Of a DNA stretch of 64,000 nucleotides, positions 59,801-63,502 are shown one piece after another. Below the pieces are notes generated by a model, which did no database searches, had not been told where the DNA came from, and was given only the letters and a program-made list of their open reading frames with translations. Source of the DNA: Leptobrachium leishanense (taxonomy: Eukaryota > Chordata > Amphibia > Anura > Megophryidae); NCBI GenBank assembly GCA_009667805.1, contig CM019069.1:53386422-53450421 (forward strand), in the 5' to 3' direction. Made by a program: the position numbers and the translations under genes. Numbering within the stretch: the stretch's first letter is position 1; every line of letters starts with the position of its first letter.

Positions 59801-62737
59801 CGAATTGCAGGGAAAAGCTGCCGAAAACCTGACGAAAACTAACCGAATGCATGCTGAAAACAAGCAAAAACATCTGGATTAACCTTCGAAAAAGCCGAAC
59901 AGGAGCCGAACAGGAGCCGAAAAGGAGCCGAATCACACAGAGCCGAAGCAGCTGTGACGTAGGAGGCAGTGAATAAATTAGAAAAAACATTTGTATGAAT
60001 CTGGGAAAATGAAACGCTGTTTGCAAAGAATCTACTGAGCGAAAATGTCTGAAATTTTCACAGGAGGTCCAGGGAATGATCATAAAGAGGGCTGTTACAA
60101 AAAAAATAAGTTAACTGAAAAAAAATCAAAAAAAAAATCGGACTTTTTAAAAAAAATAAAAAAAAACAGAAAAATGCTTAAAGTATCCTAAAAAATCTAT
60201 AAATACAGAGACTTTTTGCTGCAGAATTTTATAATGAACGGTTTATTAGATATTGAATTAAAACGGGAATATTTTTAACATTGAAGCCTATGGGATTCTC
60301 CTGAATAAATTTGCCGAATGAAACCACCAAATGGCAGGGCATTAGGGGAACCTTTCACTGCTGGTTTGTGTTCTCTGAATAGCCGAAGCAGTGCATTTTC
60401 ATGGGGATTTCACTGCCCTCGAACAGGAACCGAACAGGCACCGTATGTGCAGGCAATTCGCCAGGATTTGGCGAATTGCCTGCTCTCTGGATAGCCGAAT
60501 GGTCAGGAAAGTTAACCGAACGCTGATTTTCAGCATTCGGTTACCTTTCTCAAGCAATTCGGATCTCTTTGGATAACCCTGTATGTGATATTTGTAGTGT
60601 GAATCTTGCCAATAAGTAGCGACCCAAGGTGGAAACGCAACACATATACCTTCATACTTTAATAATCTGTGTTTAGTAGACCTACAAGCTATTTCTAAAG
60701 GAATACTGATACATCAGTCAAGAAATCAGCTTGAATTTTTTTTGCATTAATTGAAACCATTTTCTATATTATTTACTGTTTTTGAGTAAATACATTCTCT
60801 AAACCATCTTTAACTAATATGGTGATAAATTAAATGAGCCTTAAAGTTTTGGATAACCTGAGCAGCTTCACAATCAGAGGTTGAAATCTAAATCTGAAAT
60901 TTAACTTTAAAATAAGATTATTATTTTTCTCAAAAATGTTTGCCCTGCAATTCGCAAAAAAAATGTTTTTTTGTAAAAAAAAGATCTATAATTACCAATA
61001 TGGTAGCTTACACTTAGCATGATTAAACCTGTACTGCAACATGCAGAGCATATATGTTCTCAACGCCTTTTTTTAATAGAGAATTAAAAATAACATGACC
61101 TTTATTATATTGGGGTTATTTAGTCAATAGAAATATTCTAAAACTGAGTTACCTATAGATGTATAGTATTCATGCTCCCGGTTTATTCTAAAAAAAATGC
61201 AATATCTGTATGGTTATATCATTTTAAATATAACTTTTCAGATTGTGTGTATACTCTTTTTGTCTACAATTGTAAAATGAATCCTCTTAATCCCTTCTAC
61301 CGTCAGTTCTTAATGGAGAATTATCGGGAGGTGCGTTTAGAACAGGACGAAGGATGTCTTTACCCTCTACGTCCCCCGACACCAGCAATATCAATCTATG
61401 GAATATCTTGAGAAATAACATTGGGAAGGACTTGTCCAAGGTCTCCATGCCGGTGGAATTAAATGAGCCTTTGAATACATTACAACATCTCTGCGAGGAA
61501 CTGGAGTACAGTGAGCTACTAGATAAAGCGGCAATGATGGATGATCCTCACGAACGTATGGTATGTTCCGTGCGTGCCCTTGTACTTGTATTGTATTACA
61601 TATTTTTGCAGCCATATGGTATAATACATATGTTTACAAATGTTTTGGTATAGTAGAAATGTCTATATACCGGAGACCTTTATATTTCTACACGTGTTGT
61701 ATTAAACCTTACAGGAATAAATACACTACATACAAACATAAACAGATAGTATTTTACAATAAATACATAAACAAAAAAATACTAATTCCATCTCAAGAGT
61801 AAATATTCACTGCTTTGTACATTGTACTGTACATTCTTATATACTCCATCCTATGGTCTGAAGGGAGACCTTTTAATACCATATTTTAACCATATTTTAT
61901 AATAGATCATGAATAAAATTGGAAATAAAAGCTCCCAAACTCAAAGTGTTTTTTCGCCTGTCAAGCGATGCCACAACGACCGGTCCAAATATAAAAAAAA
62001 TTAAGGCTGGGTTGTGTTGATTTGGGGTGAAATACCTATCAAAAGGATATGAGGAATGCAGATAAGGTTTTTAGGAAGGAATACAACAAACAAGTTATGG
62101 CTGAATATTATTATAATATATATTAGTAGTATAATTACTGCTGTAAAAAAGGGTTAAATCCACCAATTTCATGTTATTCTGCAAGGCAGACAGAAGACAA
62201 AATCCCCATCTGGAAGCAGTTTCAAACGTTAATTTTAAACATTTGATGACATAGCCGTGCAAGTGAGGGATGCCTGAAGAAGTGCCCTGGTACACCTGAA
62301 TATGAAGCAATTTAGACCTGTCTGTCCCACTTCGCTGTCCCTAGGCCTGCACTATTTGAGTGGTCATAATCTGTTTTCTAAAATTGGCAGAAGTTACATT
62401 ACTAATTAACAAATGTTCCATGGATATTCAGAATGTTGACATCTGATAAATTTTTGTGCTTTTTTTTTGCATAATAAAATCTGTGGAAAGGTTAATAGTT
62501 TTTATTCTGCTTGTATTGATCCTACAATATGTGCGTCATTTATCCACCATCCCTCCATAATTACAAAATGTTGATTTATGTTTCCTGTCTCTCTTACAGG
62601 CCCTTATAGCTGCATTTGCAGTCTCCGGTTACTCCTCCACCTACTACCGAGCAGGAAGCAAACCATTTAACCCTGTGCTTGGGGAGACGTACGAATGTAT
62701 AAGAGAGGACAAAGGATTCCGGTTCCTGTCTGAACAA
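22173..62737 (+). CDS. OSBPL6: OSBPL6 (ORP6), 14 internal coding exons; both ends of the gene lie outside the window
   Basis: ORP6 is a lipid-transfer protein of the ORP3/6/7 subfamily. It binds membranes through an N-terminal PH domain, the ER protein VAP through an FFAT motif, and lipid through a C-terminal ORD. Exons at 22173-22295, 24654-24707, 25724-25837, 28681-28851, 31690-31819, 32822-32925, 40031-40123, 48376-48541, 50837-50967, 55052-55159, 58898-59035, 59530-59617, 61307-61560 and 62600-62737 sum to 1812 nt, or 604 codons without a stop. Every intron is GT-AG and phases match. OSBPL6 is preferred over OSBPL3 because the PH domain reads [18 protein letters not shown], where ORP3 has [16 protein letters not shown] (recalled), and because the [12 protein letters not shown] and SAPNF segments are ORP6-like. 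Human ORP6 is roughly 930 residues, so about two thirds is present. No initiator exon or ORD fingerprint exon was found. The paralogue assignment rests on recalled family sequences. Confidence 0.96.
22296..22935. other. Intron w1, 5' part: nothing recognised
   Basis: AT-rich intron with no identified element before the minisatellite. Confidence 0.5.
22938..23515 (+). repeat. Minisatellite, ~55-bp unit, about 10-11 copies with higher-order repeat
   Basis: The unit contains ttattgctgtggagctctg then atacactcatacacactgca and cattactgtgag. The three-unit block at about 23165-23290 (gagcggtattgctgtgagct ...) recurs almost base for base at about 23382-23505, a higher-order period of about 217 bp (four units). 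The open frames across it arise from the repeat. Confidence 0.93.
23709..23855. repeat. Internal hairpin of the hAT MITE
   Basis: tcggctccctgttaact and gcggcatggtgctttgggcg are matched in inverse by gcgcccaagctccatgccgc and agttaacagggagccga. The loop is around cacattctcgcgg. Confidence 0.88.
23873..24437 (+). repeat. 21-bp minisatellite inside the hAT MITE, about 27 copies
   Basis: Unit gagctggggcagtatatccat with variants (gtg for gag, ttt for tat, and occasional 18-bp units lacking tat). All six frames are partly open because 21 and 18 are multiples of three; the resulting proline/tryptophan-rich frames are not genes. Confidence 0.95.
24654..24707 (+). CDS. OSBPL6: OSBPL6 exon w2: PH domain core
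   Basis: A 54-nt exon (18 codons, phase 0/0) between ttttttcttacag and gtgagg. It encodes [18 protein letters not shown], the PH segment that continues directly from GWHK of the previous exon. A hAT element ends only 70 bp upstream (duplication at 24576-24583), leaving little intron before the acceptor. Confidence 0.96.
24970..25450. mobile_element. CpG-rich GGCTAGTGTCAGACG MITE (481 bp)
   Basis: Ends ggctagtgtcagacgaacgc and gcgttcgtctgacattagcc. The flanks are TTA and TAA. Closest to the copy at 263 (shares gtggtgtctacagtatcttc). Lies between exons w2 and w3. Confidence 0.88.
25724..25837 (+). CDS. OSBPL6: OSBPL6 exon w3: PH domain, subfamily-diagnostic segment
   Basis: 38 codons, phase 0/0, between gaattcgtttcag and the donor aag|gttggt. 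Encodes [18 protein letters not shown] then [16 protein letters not shown]. This segment separates ORP6 from ORP3: the KKKARR stretch is ORP6-type. The +4 to +6 donor bases (ggt) depart from the usual agt, but the GT is clear. Confidence 0.96.
25975..26053. repeat. (TA)n microsatellite
   Basis: About 75 bases of nearly uninterrupted TA just downstream of exon w3. Confidence 0.95.
26054..26660 (+). pseudogene. Decayed mariner/IS630-type transposase
   Basis: Piecewise translation around 26280-26500 gives [44 protein letters not shown] and then [15 protein letters not shown], with two stops and a frameshift. This resembles the second Asp (QQDxAxCH) and third acidic (PP.SPDLT..D..LW.YLK) blocks of IS630/Tc1/mariner transposases. 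(TA)n tracts flank both sides (25975-26053 and 26683-26715). No terminal repeats were identified. Confidence 0.6.
26683..26715. repeat. (TA)n microsatellite
   Basis: About 30 bases of TA with interruptions. Confidence 0.85.
26876..28120 (-). pseudogene. L2/CR1-type LINE ORF2 C-terminus, interrupted by a MITE
   Basis: The minus strand encodes [40 protein letters not shown] and [20 protein letters not shown], then stops near 26877: the standard C-terminal tail of L2/CR1-type RT ORFs. The ORF upstream continues beyond the MITE at 27947-28120 ([18 protein letters not shown]), so the LINE is split by 27234-27946. Confidence 0.85.
27234..27946 (-). mobile_element. GGGCYCTATT-type MITE, internal type 1, copy B, inside a LINE
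   Basis: ggcccctattacattcttgc ... gaatgtaataggggcc with TAG on both sides (27231-27233, 27947-27949). The centre (ttggtttgggtatgtgtaga) is inverted relative to copies A, C and D. Removing it and one TAG restores the LINE frame (Glu-Leu-Asn-Trp). Confidence 0.92.
28121..28680. other. Intron before exon w4: nothing recognised
   Basis: No exon or recognised repeat. Confidence 0.5.
28681..28851 (+). CDS. OSBPL6: OSBPL6 exon w4: PH C-terminal helix and Ser/Thr-rich linker start
   Basis: 57 codons, phase 0/0, between gccaccacag and aag|gtgggt. Encodes [19 protein letters not shown], which contains the invariant Trp of the PH C-terminal helix, then a linker rich in Ser and Thr ([14 protein letters not shown]) likely to be disordered and phosphorylated. 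Confidence 0.96.
28999..29255 (+). repeat. Dispersed repeat, partner of 21486-21752
   Basis: Same order of blocks as the partner (gttactgtaatctccata, catacagatattatttttt, ataagcaggagatctgat, tatttctgcctg). Confidence 0.75.
29256..29760. other. Intron after exon w4: nothing recognised
   Basis: AT-rich, no recognised element. 29767-29818 is a (TA/GT)n tract. Confidence 0.5.
29817..31585. repeat. Large hairpin element with an internal TTAA insertion
   Basis: The left arm (29817-29983 plus 31164-31245) is an inverted copy of 31334-31585: tattattgcagaagccat matches gcttctgcaataata, and ggtcaaagccactcctggga matches cctaggagtagctttgacc. The loop is about 31246-31333. The left arm is split by the MITE at 29984-31159, whose empty site survives in the right arm. 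Confidence 0.9.
29984..31159. mobile_element. CCCCTT..GACC MITE in a TTAA site (1176 bp), piggyBac-like
   Basis: TTAA at 29980-29983 and 31160-31163. Ends CCCCTTAGTGACC and GGTCATTAAGGGG. The interior contains a palindrome gatgacgtcgccacgc/gcgtggcgacgtcatc (30941-30974) and ctgacgtaccctgtacgtcc with its complement near the right end, plus a second ttaaccccttcactgc start at 30308 that suggests composite structure. No transposase seen. TTAA targeting is shared by piggyBac and Kolobok elements; piggyBac-like is the guess from the CCC-starting end. Confidence 0.88.
31690..31819 (+). CDS. OSBPL6: OSBPL6 exon w5: linker
   Basis: 130 nt, enters in phase 0 and leaves one base of a split codon (G|AT, Asp). 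The acceptor is ttctttccatag and the donor gaag|gtagga. Encodes [14 protein letters not shown] and then [17 protein letters not shown], a conserved linker block of ORP3/6/7. The leading ATG is an internal Met, not a start. Confidence 0.95.
31820..32390. repeat. Intron w5: (GT)n and G/T-rich degenerate repeat
   Basis: 31967-32004 is a (GT)n tract; 32005-32300 is a loosely repetitive purine/T-rich stretch (gatgtggctgagcg-like units). Nothing coding. Confidence 0.7.
32391..32690 (+). pseudogene. LINE ORF2 C-terminal tail and 3' UTR
   Basis: The + strand encodes [20 protein letters not shown] and [20 protein letters not shown], then stops at 32598-32600. It continues to gggcagactagatgggccga and a (ctatgttt)n tail. 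5'-truncated, in the sense orientation of OSBPL6, about 130 bp before exon w6. Confidence 0.85.
32822..32925 (+). CDS. OSBPL6: OSBPL6 exon w6: linker helix
   Basis: 104 nt, phase 1 in and 0 out, between ttttgtctccag and cag|gtatgg. Encodes a leucine-rich helix ([19 protein letters not shown]) followed by [14 protein letters not shown]. The RTQSAP motif fits an Rxx(pS)xP-type 14-3-3 or basophilic-kinase site; that role is inference. A LINE tail lies about 130 bp upstream. Confidence 0.95.
32926..33940. other. Intron w6, first kilobase
   Basis: Holds a diverged CCCCTTCACTACC-type relative at about 33205-33510 (gagatcgagataacttgatc, ccagcagaggagccctctgc; compare 43400-43710) and a small palindromic repeat at 33545-33685. 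Confidence 0.55.
33545..33685. mobile_element. Palindromic MITE with ZNF143-like CTACAATTCCCAG motif
   Basis: gcctacaattcccagaattc is mirrored by aatcatgggagttgtagttc about 30 bp later. This hairpin is typical of vertebrate hAT-type MITEs, and the motif matches the ZNF143/STAF consensus (ACTACAANTCCCAG, recalled). No duplication was resolved. Confidence 0.5.
33942..34400. mobile_element. GGGCYCTATT-type MITE, internal type 2, truncated or diverged
   Basis: Starts gcccgattactttcctcaca then ctaaaatgggaatgctaacg. Contains the type-2 block gagagactgggaactttttg and actccatggagagttgcgc, then aaggtattacaaagtcctg and gcactccccatgttaa. The right end is not clean. Confidence 0.7.
34660..34890. other. 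CpG-rich patch with CCAAT box
   Basis: About 230 bp with many CpGs in an otherwise AT-rich intron, including gcgagcgacgtgta and gcgagtgacgtgtac as diverged repeats and tttgaccaataaggac. Could be part of an unidentified element (for example an LTR U3) or a cryptic promoter. Not resolved. Confidence 0.4.
35077..35590. mobile_element. Degenerate long CAGGGTTATTC-type MITE
   Basis: Starts gcagttattcaaagagcgcc and includes ggcaattcgacaaatattgg, aaaaagtctcatttatt and ctgtaacaggcctttttatt, the same order as the copy at 16057 up to the A/T-rich centre. The second half is missing. Confidence 0.6.
35696..36939 (+). mobile_element. Tc1-type transposon with TA duplication, near full length
   Basis: TA at 35694-35695 and 36940-36941. 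Inverted ends CACTATATTGCCAAAAGTAT and TTTTTGGCAATATATAGTG (1244 bp). Encodes one transposase (35830-36855). Inserted into a TTAA-type MITE in intron w6. Confidence 0.93.
35830..36855 (+). pseudogene. Tc1 transposase with two nonsense codons
   Basis: One frame runs from [10 protein letters not shown] to [12 protein letters not shown], 342 codons with the terminal stop, the usual length for Tc1-type transposases. N-terminal paired HTH domains ([28 protein letters not shown]) are followed by the DDE domain: Asp in SDESRF, Asp in [13 protein letters not shown], Glu in [13 protein letters not shown], so all three acidic residues remain. In-frame TGA at 36286-36288 (expected Trp before SDE) and TAA at 36757-36759 (after LLEEW) break it. 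It cuts and pastes DNA at TA sites when intact; this copy cannot make a full protein. Confidence 0.93.
37211..38798. other. Intron w6, middle: nothing recognised beyond a short repeat fragment
   Basis: 37211-37323 is a fragment ending ggtgctctttgaataactcc, related to 19694-19865. The remaining ~1.5 kb shows no exon or element. Confidence 0.5.
38799..38997. mobile_element. Small hAT MITE with 8-bp duplication AGTTAAAG
   Basis: AGTTAAAG at 38799-38806 and 38990-38997. Ends CAGTGGTCCCCAACCTTGG and ggctggagaccgatg, 183 bp. The CAGTGGTNCCCAACC end is typical of Charlie-like hAT MITEs. A diverged relative lies at 58525-58655. Confidence 0.88.
38998..40030. other. Intron w6, last kilobase: nothing recognised
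   Basis: No element identified. A poly-T run lies at 39512-39532. Confidence 0.5.
40031..40123 (+). CDS. OSBPL6: OSBPL6 exon w7: short basic exon, possible cassette exon
   Basis: 93 nt, 31 codons, phase 0/0, flanked by tttgtgcaattcag and cag|gtacaa. Encodes [12 protein letters not shown] then [13 protein letters not shown], a very basic patch. Its length is a multiple of three and it sits alone between introns of 7.1 and 8.3 kb, so it could be skipped without a frameshift; I have no transcript evidence. Confidence 0.94.
40280..41607. mobile_element. CCCCTT-type MITE in a TTAA site, split by a CAGGGTTATTC MITE
   Basis: TTAA at 40276-40279 and 41608-41611. The left part (ccgctgtcaggaaccagtga, tgacaggcagatggcttcac) resembles the relatives at 41975 and 49332. 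Without the nested 898-bp MITE it is about 430 bp, the normal size for this family. Confidence 0.75.
40477..41374. mobile_element. Long CAGGGTTATTC-type MITE, copy 4 (898 bp)
   Basis: Exact TTA duplication (40474-40476, 41375-41377). Same orientation as copy 3 (16057), with tccccatagagaagcaatgc and caatgttaaaaatattccc shared exactly. Confidence 0.93.
41930..42460. mobile_element. hAT-like MITE split by a TTAA-type MITE
   Basis: gcgggggtcagcaacctt and tactctccagata on the left mirror aaatatctggaggggcatcg then ttgctg on the right. The middle is occupied by the element at 41975-42374. Confidence 0.6.
41975..42374. mobile_element. CCCCTTCACTACC MITE in a TTAA/CTAA site (400 bp)
   Basis: TTAA at 41971-41974 and CTAA at 42375-42378. 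Ends CCCCTTCACTACC and GTAGTGAAGGGG. Contains gcccaaaagcaaactaaatt and its complement as an internal hairpin. Confidence 0.85.
42665..42722 (+). mobile_element. L2 LINE 3' terminus fragment
   Basis: cttatacagcgctgcagaat then atgttgcctttatataa and a short repeat tail. Confidence 0.65.
42837..43018. mobile_element. Short palindromic CAGGGTTATTC MITE (182 bp)
   Basis: Ends CAGGGTTATTCAGAGAGCGG and gctctctgaataaccctg. The arms are almost identical to those at 20731. Flanking triplets AAT and TAT do not match, so the duplication has mutated. Confidence 0.92.
43392..43720. mobile_element. Partial CCCCTTCACTA-type MITE
   Basis: Begins ttaaccccttcactatcatt and gtattctcgatcttcacag. No GGGGTTAA right end was found. 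Resembles 33205-33510 (agcagagggagctctctgcc). Confidence 0.65.
43757..43970 (-). mobile_element. L2 LINE 3' end
   Basis: On the minus strand: cttagattgtaagctctcga, gcagggtcctctctgc ... ctatacagcgctacggaact then tgttaacgctttataaa. Closely matches 51695-51930. Confidence 0.85.
43971..44445. other. Unannotated intron stretch
   Basis: No exon or recognised repeat. Confidence 0.5.
44446..45184. mobile_element. GGGCYCTATT-type MITE, internal type 2 (739 bp)
   Basis: Ends gggacctattacattcttca and ttaagaatgtaatagggctc. Contains gatcgcggagggagactgag and tttgtgctccccatgat, then the mirrored agggagcacaaag. The most complete type-2 copy in the window. Confidence 0.85.
45422..45562 (+). mobile_element. 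LINE 3' tail
   Basis: atttaagcaggcatgggata then aacaaaagataaatgcaggt and gggcagactagatgggccga; the same family as 32391-32690. Confidence 0.8.
45563..46123. other. Unannotated intron stretch
   Basis: A short attttgcatta triplication near 45752; otherwise nothing recognised. Confidence 0.5.
46124..47228. other. Intron w7: possible hAT end and C-rich degenerate repeat
   Basis: 46131 onward reads gcagtggcggctctctactt, a typical hAT MITE start, but no right end was found. 46840-47160 is C/T-rich with recurring cccattc and ccccatt. The frames open here (for example 46810-47154) follow the repeats and match no protein I know. Confidence 0.4.
47229..47949 (+). mobile_element. GGGCYCTATT-type MITE, internal type 1, copy C (721 bp)
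   Basis: Ends gggctctattacactgttcg and gagaatgtaatagagccc. The core matches copy A (gtcctggccgaaaccaaata, gtggttcttaattcagattg). Confidence 0.9.
47950..48375. other. Intron w7, 3' end: nothing recognised
   Basis: No exon or recognised repeat. Confidence 0.5.
48376..48541 (+). CDS. OSBPL6: OSBPL6 exon w8: linker
   Basis: 166 nt, phase 0 in and 1 out, between tttcttttgacag and aaag|gtacac. Encodes [20 protein letters not shown] then [15 protein letters not shown]. The RLH-SNPNL block is shared by ORP3 and ORP6. The end of the exon begins the helical region continued in w9. Confidence 0.95.
48542..49327. other. Intron w8, 5' part: nothing recognised
   Basis: A poly-G run at 48720-48728; otherwise no element seen. 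Confidence 0.5.
49332..49784. mobile_element. CCCCTTCACTACC-type MITE in a TTAA site (453 bp)
   Basis: TTAA at 49328-49331 and 49785-49788. The left end is ctccttgagatcgag, the right GGTAGTGAAGGGG. Internal hairpin cccaaaagcaaatgaaactc with ttcgttttcttttgggctt. The best template for the family split by Tc1 at 35696. Confidence 0.85.
50071..50772 (+). mobile_element. GGGCYCTATT-type MITE, internal type 1, copy D (702 bp)
   Basis: ggcccctattatattcttca ... gcgcgaagaatgcaatagg then ggcc, with TTT on both sides (50068-50070, 50773-50775). Ends 64 bp upstream of exon w9. Confidence 0.9.
50837..50967 (+). CDS. OSBPL6: OSBPL6 exon w9: coiled-coil linker
   Basis: 131 nt, phase 1 in and 0 out. Encodes [30 protein letters not shown] and CLRQSLSQ, a heptad-like stretch predicted as coiled coil. 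The acceptor cattattttcag lies just 64 bp downstream of a ~700 bp MITE (50071-50772), so the branch point and pyrimidine tract must fit in that gap or use MITE sequence. Confidence 0.95.
50968..51694. other. Intron w9, 5' part: nothing clearly recognised
   Basis: 51380-51500 (gccatggcaacctctgcaca, aggcctcatcagggggca) may be a repeat fragment, but no second copy was found in this window. Confidence 0.45.
51695..52410 (-). pseudogene. L2 LINE, ORF2 C-terminus and complete 3' UTR
   Basis: The minus strand encodes [56 protein letters not shown] and [14 protein letters not shown], stopping at 51948. The 3' UTR follows: ttagattgtaagctttcgag ... attgtacagcgctatggaat then ttgttggcgctttataaat. 5'-truncated; the open part is about 128 codons. 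This is the best L2 copy in the window. Confidence 0.92.
52411..53290. other. Intron w9: nothing recognised
   Basis: No exon or recognised element. Confidence 0.5.
53295..54437 (+). repeat. Local duplication arranged A-B-C-B'-A'
   Basis: A (53295-53555, agctataaaagaaacggtca ... gagggattgtaagttctcg) recurs as A' (54178-54437). B (53556-53751, acataatacaggagg ... gttaatggccattaaaagag) recurs as B' (53968-54177). All are in the same orientation and about 95% alike by eye, separated by a unique 53752-53967. Mechanism unknown. Confidence 0.88.
54441..55051. other. Intron w9, 3' end: nothing recognised
   Basis: No exon or recognised element. Confidence 0.5.
55052..55159 (+). CDS. OSBPL6: OSBPL6 exon w10: coiled-coil linker
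   Basis: 108 nt, 36 codons, phase 0/0, between ctctgttttctag and gag|gtgggt. Encodes [20 protein letters not shown] then [10 protein letters not shown]. It continues the coiled coil from w9 (ALxxNxELRxRLxRIH). Confidence 0.95.
55404..57093 (-). mobile_element. Tc1 transposon with long (~310 bp) inverted ends, TA duplication
   Basis: TA at 55402-55403 and 57094-57095. Ends CAGTCAGGTCCAGAAATATT and AATATTTCTGGACCTGACTG. The inverted repeats run to about 55720 and from about 56775, at roughly 90% identity by eye. 1690 bp. Encodes the transposase at 55725-56753. In intron w10, antisense to OSBPL6. Confidence 0.95.
55725..56753 (-). pseudogene. Tc1 transposase, open frame but first catalytic Asp replaced
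   Basis: A 342-codon open frame; the family start is probably the Met of [13 protein letters not shown] regions ([30 protein letters not shown]) are followed by the DDE domain. The first catalytic block reads [12 protein letters not shown], where the family has Asp (WTDE or WSDE): codon GGT at 56282-56280. The second ([10 protein letters not shown]) and third ([11 protein letters not shown]) blocks are intact. Near the end the frame shifts: the usual SRLQAVID tail is in another frame at 55746-55720, and the frame ends CVPDFRL. It is probably inactive although almost uninterrupted. Confidence 0.93.
57096..58524. other. Intron w10, 3' part: nothing recognised
   Basis: AT-rich intron with no identified element. 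Confidence 0.5.
58525..58655 (+). mobile_element. Diverged hAT MITE relative of 38807
   Basis: Shares ggccaggttt, gctcagtgattgcag, attcagtctg and ccttaaaatctggcct in order with 38850-38955. Ends not resolved. Confidence 0.65.
58898..59035 (+). CDS. OSBPL6: OSBPL6 exon w11: FFAT motif exon
   Basis: 138 nt, 46 codons, phase 0/0, between ttttacttttcag and gaa|gtgggt. Encodes [11 protein letters not shown], then [25 protein letters not shown] fits the canonical FFAT consensus EFFDAxE, which binds the MSP domain of VAPA/VAPB and anchors ORPs at ER contact sites. The serine-rich flank is typical of FFAT motifs. Confidence 0.96.
59036..59529. other. Intron w11: nothing recognised
   Basis: No element identified. 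Confidence 0.5.
59530..59617 (+). CDS. OSBPL6: OSBPL6 exon w12: acidic Ser/Asp segment
   Basis: 88 nt, phase 0 in and 1 out, between ccttcctgtctttag and caaa|gtactg. Encodes [19 protein letters not shown] then [10 protein letters not shown], an acidic linker just after the FFAT motif. A 910-bp MITE begins 54 bp past the donor. Confidence 0.94.
59672..60581. mobile_element. Long CAGGGTTATTC-type MITE, copy 5 (910 bp)
   Basis: Exact TAT duplication (59669-59671, 60582-60584). Ends CAGGGTTATCCAAAGAG and ctctttggataaccctg. Same orientation as copy 1. Contains a short triplication of gaacaggagccgaa-like units at about 59895-59930. Confidence 0.92.
60585..61306. other. Intron w12, 3' part: nothing recognised
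   Basis: AT-rich, no element identified. Confidence 0.5.
61307..61560 (+). CDS. OSBPL6: OSBPL6 exon w13: linker end and start of the ORD
   Basis: 254 nt, phase 1 in and 0 out, between cttctaccgtcag and atg|gtatgt. Starts [16 protein letters not shown], then [20 protein letters not shown], then [15 protein letters not shown] and EYSELLDKA. The PVELNEPL motif marks the ORD lid/entry region found in all ORPs. The pyrimidine tract is short, so the acceptor is slightly weaker than its neighbours, but phase and homology both require it. Confidence 0.94.
61561..62599. other. Intron w13: nothing recognised
   Basis: About 1 kb with no element identified. Confidence 0.5.
62600..62737 (+). CDS. OSBPL6: OSBPL6 exon w14: ORD core, last exon in the window
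   Basis: 138 nt, 46 codons, phase 0/0, between tgtctctcttacag and caa|gtaaaa. Encodes [30 protein letters not shown] and [13 protein letters not shown]. The terminal EQ is the first half of the ORP fingerprint EQVSHHPP; the remainder must come from an exon beyond 64000. A hAT element starts 41 bp after the donor. Confidence 0.95.
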
Positions 62738-62770
62738 GTAAAATCTATTAGAATGTTACAAGACATTACT

Positions 62771-63502
62771 TTAATGACCAGGGCCGGAATTATAACTAGG
62801 CGGAGTAGGCATGTGCCTACAGGCACTTGCCACAAGGGGGCACCTTGCTCTGTAAAAAAAGTGTTTTTATTTTTACAATCATTTAGACTACTGTATCTCT
62901 GGAGCCCTAAGGGCTAGAAGGACATATGAGGTATCATTGGAAAATACATATTCTGGCATTTCCAGTGATGCCAAATATACCTAGGTTAGATTTATGTAAA
63001 AATAAAATATATATTTTTTCTAGCACAGCACTATTATTCAGATTACAATTATAAAGTGAACAGTGATGCTGCACTAACTCACCTTCTCATTTCCCACACT
63101 CCCCCCAGCAAATGTCAGGGTCTGGTCTTTACAATGATACCAAACATGACCATGTAATGCGTAAAAAAAAGAAACTGAAATAAGTAAATGCAAAATTAAT
63201 TTTTTTCTCTGTTCTACGGCAGAGGCAATATGTGCTTTTACATATAAAACAAACAATGCCACTGCACTAACTCAACTAAGTCAACAGATTCTGTCTCTTC
63301 TGTTGAATTGAGTGCAGAGAGAAACTGATTTTCAGTTTTTTAAAAATAACCATTTCTTTATTTTTTTTTATTTTGCCCCAAAATGAAAATTTAAAAAGTC
63401 CTTTTGGCATGTTTCTCTTTTTATGTTGGGGGAGGGGGTGGGAGCCCTCCACATTTCTGTGCCTACAGGCTCGTGAGATGCAAATCCGGCCCTGTTAATT
63501 AC
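62771..63502. mobile_element. hAT-type MITE with 8-bp duplication (7 of 8 match)
   Basis: TTAATGAC at 62771-62778 and TTAATTAC at 63495-63502. Ends CAGGGCCGGAATTATAA and caaatccggccctg; 716 bp. Contains gtgcctacaggcacttgcc and, at the other end, gtgcctacaggctcgtgag. It starts 41 bp after the donor of exon w14. Confidence 0.88.
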
